From the NCBI RefSeq assembly GCF_019320115.1, contig NC_089585.1, positions 144,043,769-144,107,768 of the forward strand: a DNA stretch of 64,000 bases, read 5' to 3'. Source of the DNA: Miscanthus floridulus (lineage: Eukaryota; Streptophyta; Magnoliopsida; Poales; Poaceae). A program made the position numbers and the translations under genes. The notes under the pieces were generated by a model. The model searched no databases, was not told the origin of the DNA, and worked only from the letters and a program-made list of their open reading frames with translations. Below are positions 11,161 to 21,339 of the stretch, one piece after another. Each line of letters begins with the position of its first letter. Position 1 is the stretch's first letter.

Positions 11161-11898
11161 CTATTTTGCCAATAGGTAGGCACTGATGGTTGCTATTTTT
11201 GTAGGATCACCAGTGCCTAGGTCGATTTGCTTTACGTTGGCTTCTTTTGGTGGTGCTAGGATGCTTGGTCTCTTAGCCGGCATCTCTAGTTCTTCTTGGC
11301 TTGTTTCTGCGGTGATAGTGGCTATTTCTTTTCTCCCATCGTTTGCCTGTGCCTTTGCTGCAATTTGGATCACCTGTACGTCGCAGTCAAATGCGCGCTT
11401 TAAGTCGCTCCGAAGAGAAAGAACTCCGTTAGGCCCTGGCATCTCGAGCAACAGGTATTGATAATGCGGTATTGCCATGAATTTTGCTAGTGCCGGGCGT
11501 CCAAGAATTGCATGATATGAGGAATCAAAATCTACGACTTCAAATTTGATGAACTCTGTGTGGTAGTTCGAGGGAGTCCCAAAGGTAACCGGTAGAGTGA
11601 TTTGTCCAAGTGGCATTGCTGTCTTGCCGGGTACTATGCCATAAAAAGGTGTGCTTGTTGGTGTGATCATCCCGACGAGTTGTAGTCCCATCTTCCTTAG
11701 AGTTTCTAAAAAGATGATATTGAGTCTTGCTCCTCCGTCAATTAGTACTTTCATGATCGTCATGCCGGCAATAGTTGGATCTAGAACCAACGGGTAATGG
11801 CCTGCGTTTTCTACGCTGGTCCACTGGTCTTCTCTTGAGAATTGGATTGGGTACTCTGACCAGTTGAGGTATTTTGGAGTAGCGGGTTCTACGGCCAT
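11161..11898 (-). CDS. pol: Protease region of the Tat element polyprotein
   Basis: This is an uninterrupted stretch of 245 codons. It contains the aspartic protease block KVLIDGGARLNIIFLETL, where most relatives have DGGSSLNI, and the second flap-side block YHAILGRPALAKFM. The protease would cleave the gag-pol polyprotein inside particles. It is a piece of a longer broken frame rather than a gene with its own start; the methionine at 11898 is only the first in-frame one. Confidence 0.8.
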   Translation of the reverse strand: MAVEPATPKYLNWSEYPIQFSREDQWTSVENAGHYPLVLDPTIAGMTIMKVLIDGGARLNIIFLETLRKMGLQLVGMITPTSTPFYGIVPGKTAMPLGQITLPVTFGTPSNYHTEFIKFEVVDFDSSYHAILGRPALAKFMAIPHYQYLLLEMPGPNGVLSLRSDLKRAFDCDVQVIQIAAKAQANDGRKEIATITAETSQEELEMPAKRPSILAPPKEANVKQIDLGTGDPTKIATISAYLLAK

Positions 11899-12810
11899 AA
11901 TTGTTCGTAGCGCTAGCTTTTCCTGATGTTTGCTTCTGGAGTCTAGAATCCCAGCAAAGATTACTGCTATTGTTCCTCTGGATTTTTAGAATCCTTAGTC
12001 ATCATGGTTGTCTCCTTCTTTTTTCTGATTGTCTTCTTTATTGTTTCCCTTGCTGTCTTTTCTAGTGTACCTTTCGTTGAAGGTGTAGCAATTTCCGATG
12101 GTGTGCCTCCCGTTGGGGTGCAAAGGGCAACAAATATTCTCGATGTCGTCCTATCTTCTAGGCTTGATAAATTTCTTTGATTTGTCAACCATCGCTACCG
12201 TGTTGTCTGGACCTCGCTTTCTCTCCTGATGTCTGTTGTTTTGAGGATTTTGCCTGTCCGAGTTGTCTCTGTTGTTCCTTTCCGAGAATCTTTCTTTCTT
12301 TTTTTTCTTCTGCAGTAATCATCTTTTCTACTGTTCTTCTGAATTCTTCGTTATTTCTTGGGTTTTCTTTGTAGAAGTCTTGGAATTGCCACCTAGCCAT
12401 GATTCCGTGAGAGAAAGCTTCGATCACTTCTCGTTGTGTGATGTCATGTACTTGAGCTCGTAGTTCGCCAAATCGTCGATAGTAATTTCTGAGACTTTCA
12501 CCTCCTTTCTGCTTGAGTCCTTTTAATTCTGCGTGGGTGATTGGATGTGTAATAATTCCCGCAAAATTGTCACAAAAAGCTCTTTGTAAGTCTTCCCAAT
12601 TTCTGATTGATCCAGGATTTAATTTGTCGAACCATTCAAGCGGCATGGTTTCTAGGGCCATGGGAAAGAACAAGATTTTGATGTCATCGTCTCCTCCGGC
12701 TAATTCAATTGATTGTGAGTAGATCCTGAGCTATTGCTTTGGTTCGGTCTTGCCGTTGTACTTGGAGTGGTTAGACGGTTTGAACTTGTGAGGTAGTCGA
12801 ATCAAGGCAA
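11899..12810 (-). pseudogene. gag: gag of the Tat element (decayed)
   Basis: The capsid domain reads KYNGKTEP at about 12765, stops at a TAG where tryptophan is expected (near 12733), then continues through PLEWFDKLNPGSI, NWEDLQRAFCDNF and ESLRNYYRRF (12673-12185). A cysteine-histidine block (CPLHPNGRHTIGNC) follows at about 12095-12140, in the place of the usual zinc knuckle. Two stops lie between this and the protease. Gag would package the element RNA. Confidence 0.82.
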
Positions 12811-13458
12811 GTATGTTCGCAAAGCAGGGAAATCTATCGTGTGTTCTGGCTTCTGTATATTCTGATTCTGCGCCCCCTTCTTGCCAACTGTCGTCTTGGT
12901 GAGAGTAGTTTTGTGTAGTCGTTCGAGTAGGTGCTCTGCTTCTGTCCTTTCTTGGTTGCTCTACTCGGTTATTTTGACTGTGATTTCTTCGGCTTCCTCC
13001 GTTGTGACTTCCACTTGGTCCTAGTCTATCAAAAGTAGACTTCTTTTGATTTTGATCTTCCTGTTCATAAAATGTTGCCTTTCCATCGTTCGTTTTAAAG
13101 ACTGTTGATCGAAGGAAATCTCGAAGCTATTCTTGTTTCTCATTGGGATGTGAGGTCGCCCTGAGTTCTTCTAGTGCTTCCCGGATCTTATCGTAGGGAG
13201 TATTCGCTGCTCGTCCTTCTTTGATTTCTCGTTCTGATTTTCTTTTATTGTACTCTGCCAGGTCTGATTCGTATTTGATCCATGTGTCTTTCCGTTGTTT
13301 CGCACGGCATTATCGTCCTTGTTTTAATTTGTTCTTTCTTTCTCTTGCTTGCCTTTGGCTCTCAGTCTCACCATCGTATCCCTAGATAAATAGTGATATA
13401 TTGGACTCGGATTTGTCTGAAGATCTTACATCGGGTGCTTCTGGGGGATCAATGGTGA

Positions 13459-14232
13459 TCAAGGACGACGAATCATGAGGACTTCTCTAGCGTGAGTTGT
13501 TCTGTCATCGTCGTTGATTTCCGCACTGGCATAGCTCTTGATGACCTCAGTACAGGTCTCAAAGTTGTAGATGGAATCTCCTTTTTGGTAGAGTAGAATT
13601 GCTGTTGTCGTGTCATCGACTAGTTGGTCGTCGTCATTCTCAGGAACGGTATCTGGCCAGTGAATGATGCAGTCTTGAGATGTTATGGTTAAAACGAGAC
13701 CCTCCTGGGCTCCCTTCAGTGACATTCTAAGCATGGGATAGGTAGATCCTTCGTGCCATGTTTGATAGGATGTTGCCATGTTGTGGAGTCCGAACGAAAA
13801 AAGATCCGACTTCTTTGAAGTATCCTGGGTGTATTCTGAGTAGTATCCTCGACAGGTTGGCATCATATCTCAGAGCTTTGTTAGAAAAGAACTTGGTCTT
13901 CCGAAAGAACTCGGATAAGACTTCGTTTCAGAAGCGGAACTTGAGTTTGAATCGGATACGTGATCTTACGAGAACTGAGTCAGATTGAGCTGTGCGAATC
14001 TTTTGGTAAGCTGATCTGTCGTTATCGTCGGAATAGGATGATTCTGATGATGATCTGATTCTTCAAGGAGACGGCCTTGGAGTTTGCCGTCGTCACCTGC
14101 CTTACAGATCCATGAACCGAAGATGAAGGTTGATCCTTTTGAGAAGATCATGTTGTCGAGGTCCATCAAGCTCTCGGACGCAAAGTCGCCGAAAGCCCCT
14201 ACCTGGCGTGCCAGCTGTCGATATTTCACCAC
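13459..14232 (-). other. Extra coding-like region between Tat LTR and gag
   Basis: Two open stretches lie upstream of gag: 14232-13966 (88 codons, starting beside the LTR and crossing the primer site) and 13866-13459 (135 codons, acidic, with ENDDDQLVDDTTT). They resemble no domain I can name. Some Tat elements carry an additional open reading frame at this place, so this may be the remnant of one, or the N-terminal part of gag. A stop-containing gap of about 100 bp separates the two stretches. Confidence 0.4.
14199..14213 (-). other. Primer binding site of the Tat element
   Basis: On the minus strand the bases read TGGCACGCCAGGTAGG, two bases after the LTR end. This primer-site form is common in grass Tat elements and differs from the initiator-Met type used by the Tekay-like element. 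The matching tRNA was not identified. Confidence 0.65.
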
Positions 14233-14618
14233 CGATAGCCTGCCACGGAGGTACCTGAGGCAGTTTGTTCGAGCTTCGGCGTATGCTGAACTCGATGGTT
14301 AACGCAAGAGACAGTCGATTTATCTTGGTTCAGGCCCTCGATCACAGATCGAGTAATAGCCCTACGTTCAGTCGGTGTTAGCCTTTGCGTTGGATTGATT
14401 ATGAAGTGTTGTGTCGTACAATTGCTCTTTGAACTCTCGATCTAAGGTGCCCTGCCCTCCTTTATATAGTTAGGAGGCCAGAATTCTAATCGGTTTATGA
14501 TGAGAGTTCCTAGTAGGATTACAGAGTAATACTACTACTAAGATTAAAGAAGAAGAATCCTAATTGGTCTAGGTCTTCTTCTTTCCTTGCGGGATATCCC
14601 GTGGGTCCCGTACCGACA
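14216..14618 (-). repeat. 5' LTR of the Tat element (403 bp)
   Basis: The LTR is bounded by TGTCGATATTT and CCGTACCGACA on the plus strand, giving TG...CA ends with a short TGTCG/CGACA inverted repeat. On its own strand it starts TGTCGGTACGGGACCC, a typical grass LTR start. The minus strand has TATATAAAGG near 14457-14466, a plausible core promoter. Confidence 0.75.
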
Positions 14619-15001
14619 AAACTGCAGGTGTGAAAAGTCAAAAATACTCTTAAGTATAAATATGTCATTAATTTTTTTAGCATTTTAATGACTTCAAATG
14701 AAAAAAATTCAAAACTAGAAAGTTGTAGATCTCGTCGAGATCTATAATTTTCATATAAAAATTATCTTCATTTAATTTCGCAAAAAAGATATAATTTGAT
14801 ATGATTAATATATCTTAGAAAAATCATATCGTTTTACGAAATTAAATGAAGATAATTTTTATATAAAAAATATAGATCTCGACGAGATTTATAACTTTCT
14901 AATTTTGAGTTTTTCCATTTGAAGTCGTTAAGATGCTAAAAAAAATTAATGACATATTTAGACTTAAGGGTAGTTTTGACTTTTCACACCTGCAGTTTTG
15001 A
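14619..15001. mobile_element. Palindromic (fold-back) MITE
   Basis: The two halves are inverted copies: AAAACTGCAGGTGTGAAAAG at the left end and its complement at 14974-15001, continuing through TATGTCATTAAT and GAGATCTATA to a centre near 14810. Arms are about 185 bp with scattered mismatches and no coding capacity. The left end abuts the last base of the Tat LTR, so either the Tat element inserted into the end of the MITE or the reverse. No clear target duplication was found. Confidence 0.75.
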
Positions 15002-15405
15002 CACCGTTAGAGTCCAATCTAACAGCAGTGACATGAAAGACAAAAAAAAAAAAAATTAAAGCAGTGACGTTGAAGAACGCTGAACTTTTCTAGCGATCTT
15101 TTTTAATGCCTCACATAGAATAAAAAAAAACCATCGTTCACCCCCTCCTCTTGCCGCCGCAAAACCGCCGCCTGCGCAAAAGTTGCCCAGACCGCACCTC
15201 CGCCCGTCGCCCCCTCGGCTCTGCACTCCGTCCCTCGCCGGCTCGCCCCTTCCCTGGAGACTCCGCCCTGGCCCCTCGGCCGGTCGGCGGCCACTGCCCA
15301 GCCCCAGCGCCCCAGCGGTGGCCGGCTGGCCGCCCCGGCGCCCCGCGTCCACGGCTTCACACGAACAGGGAAACTCCGTCCCAATACGCGTAGCCGCCCC
15401 GACAC

Positions 15406-15749
15406 ATGCCCCCGACGGCCGACCTCACCCTCTGCTTTACCAGGCAACTCGCGCCCGTCGTCACGGGGGAGGGCGGCCCCAGCGCCACCGTCGACCCTTA
15501 CGCGCGCCCTCCTCCCGCACCTCGACGCCGCCCACCGGTTCTCCACTTCCTCCTTCTCTACCTCCGCCCTATCACGCCTGGAGAATGCGTTAGCGTGTGG
15601 GGAGCCCCGGCGATACCCGAGGAAACGGAGGCGTTGCTGCGGCACGACACGGATGCCTACGCGGCGGCGGAACCGGTTCTAGACTCGGTGGTGAAGGTGT
15701 TCACGGTGTCCAGCAGCCCCGACTACTTCTTGATGGTTCATTCAAGGTA
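15406..15749 (+). pseudogene. Deg/HtrA-like protease N-terminal exon fragment
   Basis: The GC-rich reading frame ends with LDSVVKVFTVSSSP just before a GT splice-like site (TCAAG/GTATGC at 15747-15749). The phrase VVKVF followed by a short Ser/Pro segment resembles the region directly before the protease domain in plant Deg (DegP-like) proteins. No protease domain follows, so only a first exon survives. The preceding proline/arginine-rich sequence has no recognisable domain. Recognition rests on a short motif and is tentative. Confidence 0.4.
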
Positions 15750-16270
15750 TGCGAGTTGTCGATCGATCTCTTGGATCGTGTTTGATTTCTACTAGGACTG
15801 TTTCCAATGAAGTTGTGAATCGTAGTGTGCAATTGTGGATTCGGATTATGTGTAGTCTATGCGAACTGTTGAGATCTCAGCTTTGTTTCATATCTACAAG
15901 ACCGATCGGCTTTGATTGTTTCCTGCTTGATTCACAGATTAGTCAACAGTAATTCATACAGATCCGAGTTGAGAGGAGGCCGTTCGAATGTATTTAAGAT
16001 GCCTGTTTTTAGGTCGTCCTCTTGGCGAAACAAAAACAATACCAAGCTTGTTGTAGACATGCAGATATGCCAAGAGGACGTACTGTGGCCGGGGGGTAAT
16101 CTTTTGGGGTAAATCTTTTTTTTTTGTAATTTCTGGACAAGGATCATTAAGAAAACTTATGAGTATGACTTGTCTTTGTTGTTTACTATGTAGCTGGTAC
16201 TCCTGTTCAGAGCATTTAATTAATTCTCAGTATGCAATGGCATCTGAATTGTTTGTCGGTTGTCAGAGTA

Positions 16271-16458
16271 GATTCATTGTCGATGATACTTTTTCGTATA
16301 TCGTTCTACTTTCAATCGGTTGGCATTGTCAATGAATATTTGTTTCTTTCAATTCAATGCAACAGATTCATTGCCGATGATACTTTTTCGTAGATCGTTC
16401 TACTTTCTATCGGTTACATTGCCAATTCATATTTGGTTCTTTCATTTCAATTCAACAG
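16271..16458 (+). repeat. Two tandem copies of a 94-bp intron-like segment
   Basis: GATTCATTG(T/C)CGATGATAC starts at 16271 and again at 16365, followed both times by TTTTTCGTA and ATCGTTCTACTTTC. The second copy ends in TTCAACAG, an intron-acceptor-like end just before the ubiquitin fragment. It is probably the leader intron of the captured polyubiquitin gene, duplicated after capture. Confidence 0.7.
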
Positions 16459-16533
16459 ATGAGATCTTTGTCAAGACCCTCACCACCAAGTGCATCACTC
16501 TGGAGGTCGAGAGATCGACAATGTCAAGGCTTG
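16459..16533 (+). pseudogene. Polyubiquitin exon fragment
   Basis: After an AACAG acceptor the sequence reads ATG-AGATCTTTGTCAAGACC, coding for IFVKTLT, then ITLEVE and, in a shifted frame, IDNVKA, the first 26 or so residues of ubiquitin (MQIFVKTLTGKTITLEVE in intact genes). A missing base near the start and a deletion after ITLEVE break the frame. Only the first part of one ubiquitin unit is present. Confidence 0.75.
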
Positions 16534-18139
16534 TTAATTGATTGTCTGCACGTTGCTTCCTATAAAAGCATGGTATTATCTCCATAAAAAATAATGGTAT
16601 GTAGGAATAACTTTTCTATAAATGCACTCCAGAGGGGCAGGAATTGATGTATTTGCTTAGTTAAATACTATGAATAAATATCAATTAAGTTTTTTAGCCT
16701 ATTGAACTTCCTTGCTAAGTTTGCTCTTAATCCTGCTTACTGGCTATTTAGCTAAAATTACTTTTATAGTGAAAAACAATTTATTAAGTAAACAATTTAT
16801 TCGGTACTCCTACTATAAATAATAAAGTTGTATGGTACACACGTGCGTGTCGCACATGCCTGTCCATTAGATAATCATCATGACTAGATATTCTTGTACC
16901 TGCTTTTAGTGAATTTAAAGATCTCAAATGGTTATTGGACTGTGATAACCTGCCATCATCTCAAGGGAAGCTGGCTACTGGCGATCATTTGGTTTATGCT
17001 CAGCTTAAGCTATTTGCGGAGAAAACTCATGTCTGCATTCCATTTCATACACCATATATTATTATTAGTGTAGTCGTCCCAATGAGATATATAAAACTTA
17101 TTTTATTTCAGTTTCGTTCAGGCAACAATCTTACTAATAATGTTGGAGTAGATGGGAATGTTGCAAATACACATTGATATTTGCACCAAGTGCAGTAAGA
17201 CAGTTTGATATGGTGGTTCAACAATGTTTTGCATGTGTGTGAACAGTTTAACAACTGTCAGTTAGCTGAGCATTTACTTACAGAGGTAGCGAATTTATAC
17301 ACCTATGTTCCTTCCAGTCTACATAATGGCCATGCAGTAATCTATGTGTTGAACATTTGAATTTCGCCTTAAATATTTCTCTAAAACTGTAAGCATTTTC
17401 TATCTTCTGATGGTTGAAATGCCATGTGACAACATAGCATTTACTAACTTGTTTGGCTCATCTGTTGCGCTATGTTTGACCTTAAAATAAGAGGGGTGCT
17501 ATTTCTCGATGGAGATCTCAAACCACACTTACGATTTCACCTGCTTAAGATGACCACCAACATAGATCATGAAATCTATTTGAACCATTATTTTTTTTTT
17601 TAAAAAGCTTCTGAATCTTAGTGAATTCCTTGTAATTTTGTTTAGTGTAATTACCACAAAAGGTAATGGAAAGGGAATATCTGCAATCAGTAAAAGTATT
17701 TTAACAAAAACTTTCACATATGCTTATAAACTGTGTTGGTAATTTTATTTTTCTTTCCAGTTGCAAAAACTTGGTTTGAACCGTCAAAATTTATGTATGA
17801 CGGTTTTGTCGAAACTGATATATGGGAAAGGAATTGCATATGCCAACAAAGTAGTATGCTACCAACAGCTGTGTTGTTTATGATCCAGTAACATGAAAGG
17901 TCATCATCTCGCTAAATTGATGATAACATACACCATTTAGTTATTCTTATTGTCAAATCAATACATTGTATTGCTCCTTGAAAATATATTATTGTTAAAT
18001 ACTACCATGTTAAGATTTTTTTTAACCTACTCCACTCGAAAGCCACTATGGAAAAGTGAACTATACCTGTACTATTGCTATCATGACCTGTATATAATTA
18101 TGACCCATTCATTTTACTTGCCTATTAGGACATCGATAG
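16534..18139. other. Interior of the Helitron-like mosaic, no gene recognised
   Basis: AT-rich, with a short open stretch at 16935-17177 preceded by an exon-like segment (FKDLKWLL, then LATGDHLVYAQLK). I could not assign it. It may be another captured exon. A short hairpin (GTGCG/CGCAC) near 16845-16857 resembles a decayed Helitron end but lacks a convincing CTRR terminus. Confidence 0.3.
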
Positions 18140-18665
18140 TCATTGGGACTGTACATTAACTTTGGTTCTATGAAATACCTTGAGTCCTCTGGAGCAGCAG
18201 ATCGGCTAGAGCTAATGGCTCTTCAAGAGCACCACAAATATGTGTCATTTACGGCTGGTTTGTGAAGTAGAGGCCATTGGAGAGAGTGTTTCTGTGCCAT
18301 CCTCTCGTGAACACTGAACAGATGTGCTATACTTATGCTGCATTCAAGGCTTATGTACCTGAGATGGTTGAAGCGCTCATTGATAGTGTGAGGAACCCAA
18401 CATTTTTCGACTGGGAGGTTAAAGAACAGGTTGATGTTATTTGAAGGTTCCCTGACAGGATGTTTTATGTACCTGAGATGGTTGAAGCGCTCATTGATAG
18501 TGTGAGGAACCCAACATTTTTCGACTGGGAGGTTAAAGAACAGGTAGATGTTATTTGAGGGTTCCTGACAGGATGTTTTATGTACCTGAGATGGTTGAAG
18601 CGCTCATTGATAGTGTGAGGAACCCAACATTTTTCGACTGGGAGGGTAAAGAACATGTATTTATT
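18140..18665 (+). pseudogene. Mitochondrial processing peptidase alpha-subunit fragment with triplicated exon
   Basis: The text VPEMVEALIDSVRNP followed by FFDWEVKEQ matches a conserved segment of plant mitochondrial processing peptidase alpha (cytochrome bc1 core-like subunit), which helps remove mitochondrial presequences. Upstream bits (FGSMKYLESSGAADRL, then QMCYTYAAFKAY) fit the preceding region but are joined by stops. The exon TATGTACCTGAG...AAAGAACA(G/T) occurs three times, starting near 18353, 18467 and 18580, spacing about 114 bp. The zinc-binding subunit function is impossible from this fragment. Confidence 0.7.
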
Positions 18666-19093
18666 ATTTGAAGGTTCCCTGGCAGGATGTTAATGATGTC
18701 TTGTTATGGCTACAGCTGCCAACCGACATAGCTGAGTTCTTAGTGATCCTCGAAGCTTATTTTTCAAATAGATTTTTATATGTATAATGGTATATATTAT
18801 AGATAGAAAACTACAAAGATTCTACATGTAATCTCTCTCAGGCACACAAACACTACCATTACAATAAGTGAAATACAAGAGGTATTTTACTCTATGATCA
18901 CATCATCTACCACTATAACAAACAACTACACAAAGACCTTTTAGCCTTTGCTTGCACCATATATTGTAAAAAGGAGTTTGTAAAGTCTGGATTGCAAAAA
19001 GCTAGATTGTAGATTAGGAATATTTTGTATATGACATAGGAATTAACTTGTTCAACATTTGATTTTATACTCATCTATCTTGATTTTTTCCAT

Positions 19094-19134
19094 ATATGCA
19101 CGTGCGTGTTGCACGTGCATATCTACTATACTAG
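19094..19134 (+). other. Helitron 3' terminus (hairpin plus CTAG)
   Basis: A perfect 12-bp stem with loop GTGTT is followed by 8 nt and CTAG. Helitrons of grasses end in a hairpin some 6-12 nt before CTRR. The base after CTAG is C rather than the expected T; ending four bases later at CTAA restores the T. Confidence 0.6.
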
Positions 19135-19138
19135 CTAA

Positions 19139-19601
19139 TAGCTTTAGGTTAGGGTTTTGGTGCTCAGCTTGAAGGGAAGGGAAGAGAAGGGGTGGAAGTA
19201 CTTGGTGGGTGCTGGTCGCTGGCGAAGAGACCAACTAAGGCCTCAGCACCTGGCGGCGGCGGCGGCCCACCAGTGGTCGGAGAGCGAGAGGGGGCGACAG
19301 AACGCAGAGCAGGGATGCAGCGGATGAAAGGGGGTTGAGGGCATGTTTGGATTGAGAACTGCCTGTCAATTTGCATTTTTTTTTGCCTAGCCAGGCATAC
19401 GAAGTGCATCTTTGTTTGGTTTGTGACCGGGCTTAATAAGAAATATAAAAATAAAGCTGTAAACATAACCGTACGTCTGACACAGATAATCTTTGCAGGC
19501 AACTTCATTTTACATCCAGGCAACCGTTTTTGAATGGGCCTTCCTGTGGGCCGTTTTTATTTATTATCCTTATATTTTTTTAATGTCTTAAAAAATAAAT
19601 G
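19139..19601. other. Unassigned spacer
   Basis: Contains a purine-rich start, a GGCGGC triplet run near 19252-19263 and a phrase TGTTTGGTTTGTGACC that resembles ends of grass MITEs. I could not define an element or gene. Confidence 0.3.
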
Positions 19602-20755
19602 TGTCGGTGTAGAAAATGACCAACACGTAAATATTTATAATTTTGTTGTACGTTGTGATCGGATATGGCTTAGCACTCAATGACAGATGGTTTATACTGG
19701 TTTAGGCAACGTGCTCTACGTTCAGTTTGAGTCGGTCGGTGACTTTATTCATGAACCTAGGTGTTCGAAGTTTGCTGTGGGGTTACAAACGAGAGGGAGT
19801 AAGATGAGGGGTGCAAGAGGTTCGGTCGGACTCTGGTCTAAAGGACTGAGAGTGACGGGAGCTCCTATGTGCGCTAAGTGTTTGAGCGTGTGCTAACCTA
19901 GTGGTTCTGCTGTTGTGTGTGAGTGAACTGAGGAGTCTCCCTGTTGGGAGAAAGCGCATCCCTTTTTATAGATGAAGGGGACAACCTTACAAGAGAGAGA
20001 GTATGTATGCTACTAAGTCTTGTTGCCCACGTCGTCGGGTGCAAGACAATTGTAGGCGCCCATAATATTGTTGATGTCAGATGCATGTGGGAGGTTGTGT
20101 CGTCTTCTTCCGGTATGGCAGATGTTGGTGCCTGCCATACCGTTGATGCCCAGAGGCACGTAGGGTTTTTTACCGTGTTCGTCTGGTATGGGAGTTTGAG
20201 GGCGACATACCTGGAAGGTTGTAGGGCACCCTTCTGTCATGTCCTATCGGTACTGCATTGCAGATGTACAGGGTACGGTCCTTGGTATTGCGGTTGACTT
20301 TGTGCGTCTTGCCTTACTTGCTTTGCCCGTTTCCTGGGTCCTTACCGAGCGGGCGTCCCCGGTCGGTTGGTCCCAGTCGGCTCCGACTGCGCCAGTCGGA
20401 GAATAACTGTAAGCAGAGGTTCGGTGCATCTCTGGTCGGAGACGTTGGTCGAAATCGGAAGCGGGTGTCGTTCCTTTTTTGCCAGGCCTTCCGGTCGGAG
20501 AGGCGGGCCAGAGTCGGAAGCGAACGTTGTTCCTCCTCGGCCAGACCTTCCGGTCGAAGAGGCGGGCCAGAGTCGGAAGCAGGCGTCGTTCCTCCTTGGC
20601 TAGGCCTTCTAGTCGGAGGCTGGTTCGCCCTTCTATCCTTTTGTTAGTTTTTTGGGCTGGCCGAGGAGTTGCGCGTCGTTCGCAACGTCGTATGCTGGGC
20701 CGAGCTTTTGCTGGGAAGTGGGTCTATGGGGGACCCCGGGTTTATGAACCCGACA
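19602..20755 (-). repeat. Isolated LTR of a gypsy-like element
   Basis: The ends are TGTCGGTGTAG and AACCCGACA on the plus strand, a TGTCGG/CCGACA pair, and the 1.15 kb length and content are LTR-like. Read on the minus strand it starts TGTCGGGTTCATAAACCCGG, a form familiar from grass LTRs. Flanks AAATG and TAATA do not match, and no primer site or polypurine tract adjoins it, so it is a solo or recombined LTR without a readable target duplication. Confidence 0.55.
20436..20625. repeat. Three 59-bp tandem repeats inside the isolated LTR
   Basis: TCGGAAGC starts at about 20455, 20514 and 20573, each followed by CGTTGTTCCT- or CGTCGTTCCT-like text, GCCAG(G/A)CCTTC and GGTCG(G/A)AGAGGCGGG. The resulting Arg/Ser-rich open frames are not genes. 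Confidence 0.75.
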
Positions 20756-21339
20756 TAATATCTTAAATTTTTTTTGATATCTACATTTTTTTGAATTGCA
20801 CGAAAACTTATAGAGTACTGTCGGGTTGGATCAGCCACCACTTCAGCATTTGCCCGCGAGGAGTTTCGGAAGGCATGGTGGAGACATACGCCAAAGTAGA
20901 GCTCTAACATTTTGTGAGTGCTTTCATGTTCTCCGACGTGTCGAGCAACATAATCACTTGGTCGGCCCATTCAACTAACCTTGGGAGAACATAGGACAGT
21001 AAAGCTAGGGCAGTGCGGTCCTAGGATGGACCAATCGGCAGTTGTGCATAGCCTGCCGTCGAGACCATCTGAACGCCAACCTAGGCGATTGCTCTTACTT
21101 ATCCAAGGAGAAGGTATAAGGAGAAAGATAGACGTGTCTATCACAACGATGCTATCCATTTGTGGGACTAGAGGGAGCGTAGGGAGCCCACAAAAGATCT
21201 TCCACATGACCAGCGCAATTCGAACCGATATCTGATTTGGATGCGTAGGACCATTAGGACCCACATAAAAAAACCCTACACCGACAAAGTGATTATGAAG
21301 GACTCCGATGACGATGTTATCGTCGATGTGTACGATGAC
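20756..21339. other. Unassigned low-copy-looking sequence left of the solo LTR
   Basis: Mixed-composition DNA with short open frames on both strands (20644-20970 and 20971-21357 minus; 20981-21235 plus). None contains a domain I recognise. It is the target into which the solo LTR inserted; sequence of the same kind continues at 25282. Confidence 0.35.
21335..21339. repeat. Target-site duplication ATGAC, left copy
   Basis: ATGAC directly precedes the solo LTR and is repeated at 25277-25281. Five-base duplications are produced by LTR-retrotransposon integrase. Confidence 0.9.

Larger units (their letters stand above)
6581..14618 (-). mobile_element. Tat-lineage Ty3/gypsy retrotransposon, interrupted by the Tekay-like element
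   Basis: Minus-strand order: 5' LTR (14618-14216), primer site, an extra upstream reading region, gag, protease, RT, RNase H, a second archaeal-type RNase H, integrase, then a long 3' non-coding region with tandem repeats up to 6581, where the Tekay-like LTR begins. The dual RNase H and the repeat-rich 3' region are hallmarks of the Tat lineage. The 3' LTR is not present right of the Tekay-like element, so it should lie left of the window. In-frame stops occur in gag, RT, RNase H and integrase. Confidence 0.88.
15003..19138 (+). mobile_element. Helitron-like mosaic with captured gene fragments (left end unresolved)
   Basis: The right end has a Helitron 3' terminus: a perfect 12-bp stem ATATGCACGTGC/GCACGTGCATAT with a 5-nt loop (19094-19122), then CTACTATA and CTAG (19131-19134), or CTAA followed by T (19135-19139). 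The interior holds fragments of unrelated genes on the same strand, the usual result of Helitron capture: Deg-like protease, ubiquitin, and mitochondrial processing peptidase alpha. No Rep/helicase was seen, so it would be non-autonomous. The 5' TC end was not located; the stated start is the edge of the neighbouring MITE. Confidence 0.5.

Noticed and set aside
15056..15645. Minus-strand frames of 98 and 180 codons
   Set aside because: GC-rich overlap in several frames on both strands, with no recognisable domain.
16842..16890. Short hairpin GTGCG/CGCAC followed at a distance by CTAG
   Set aside because: The stem is short and CTAG lies more than 30 nt away, unlike a Helitron end.
20258..20766. 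Arg/Ser-rich frames of 78-129 codons
   Set aside because: Products of the three 59-bp repeats inside an LTR.
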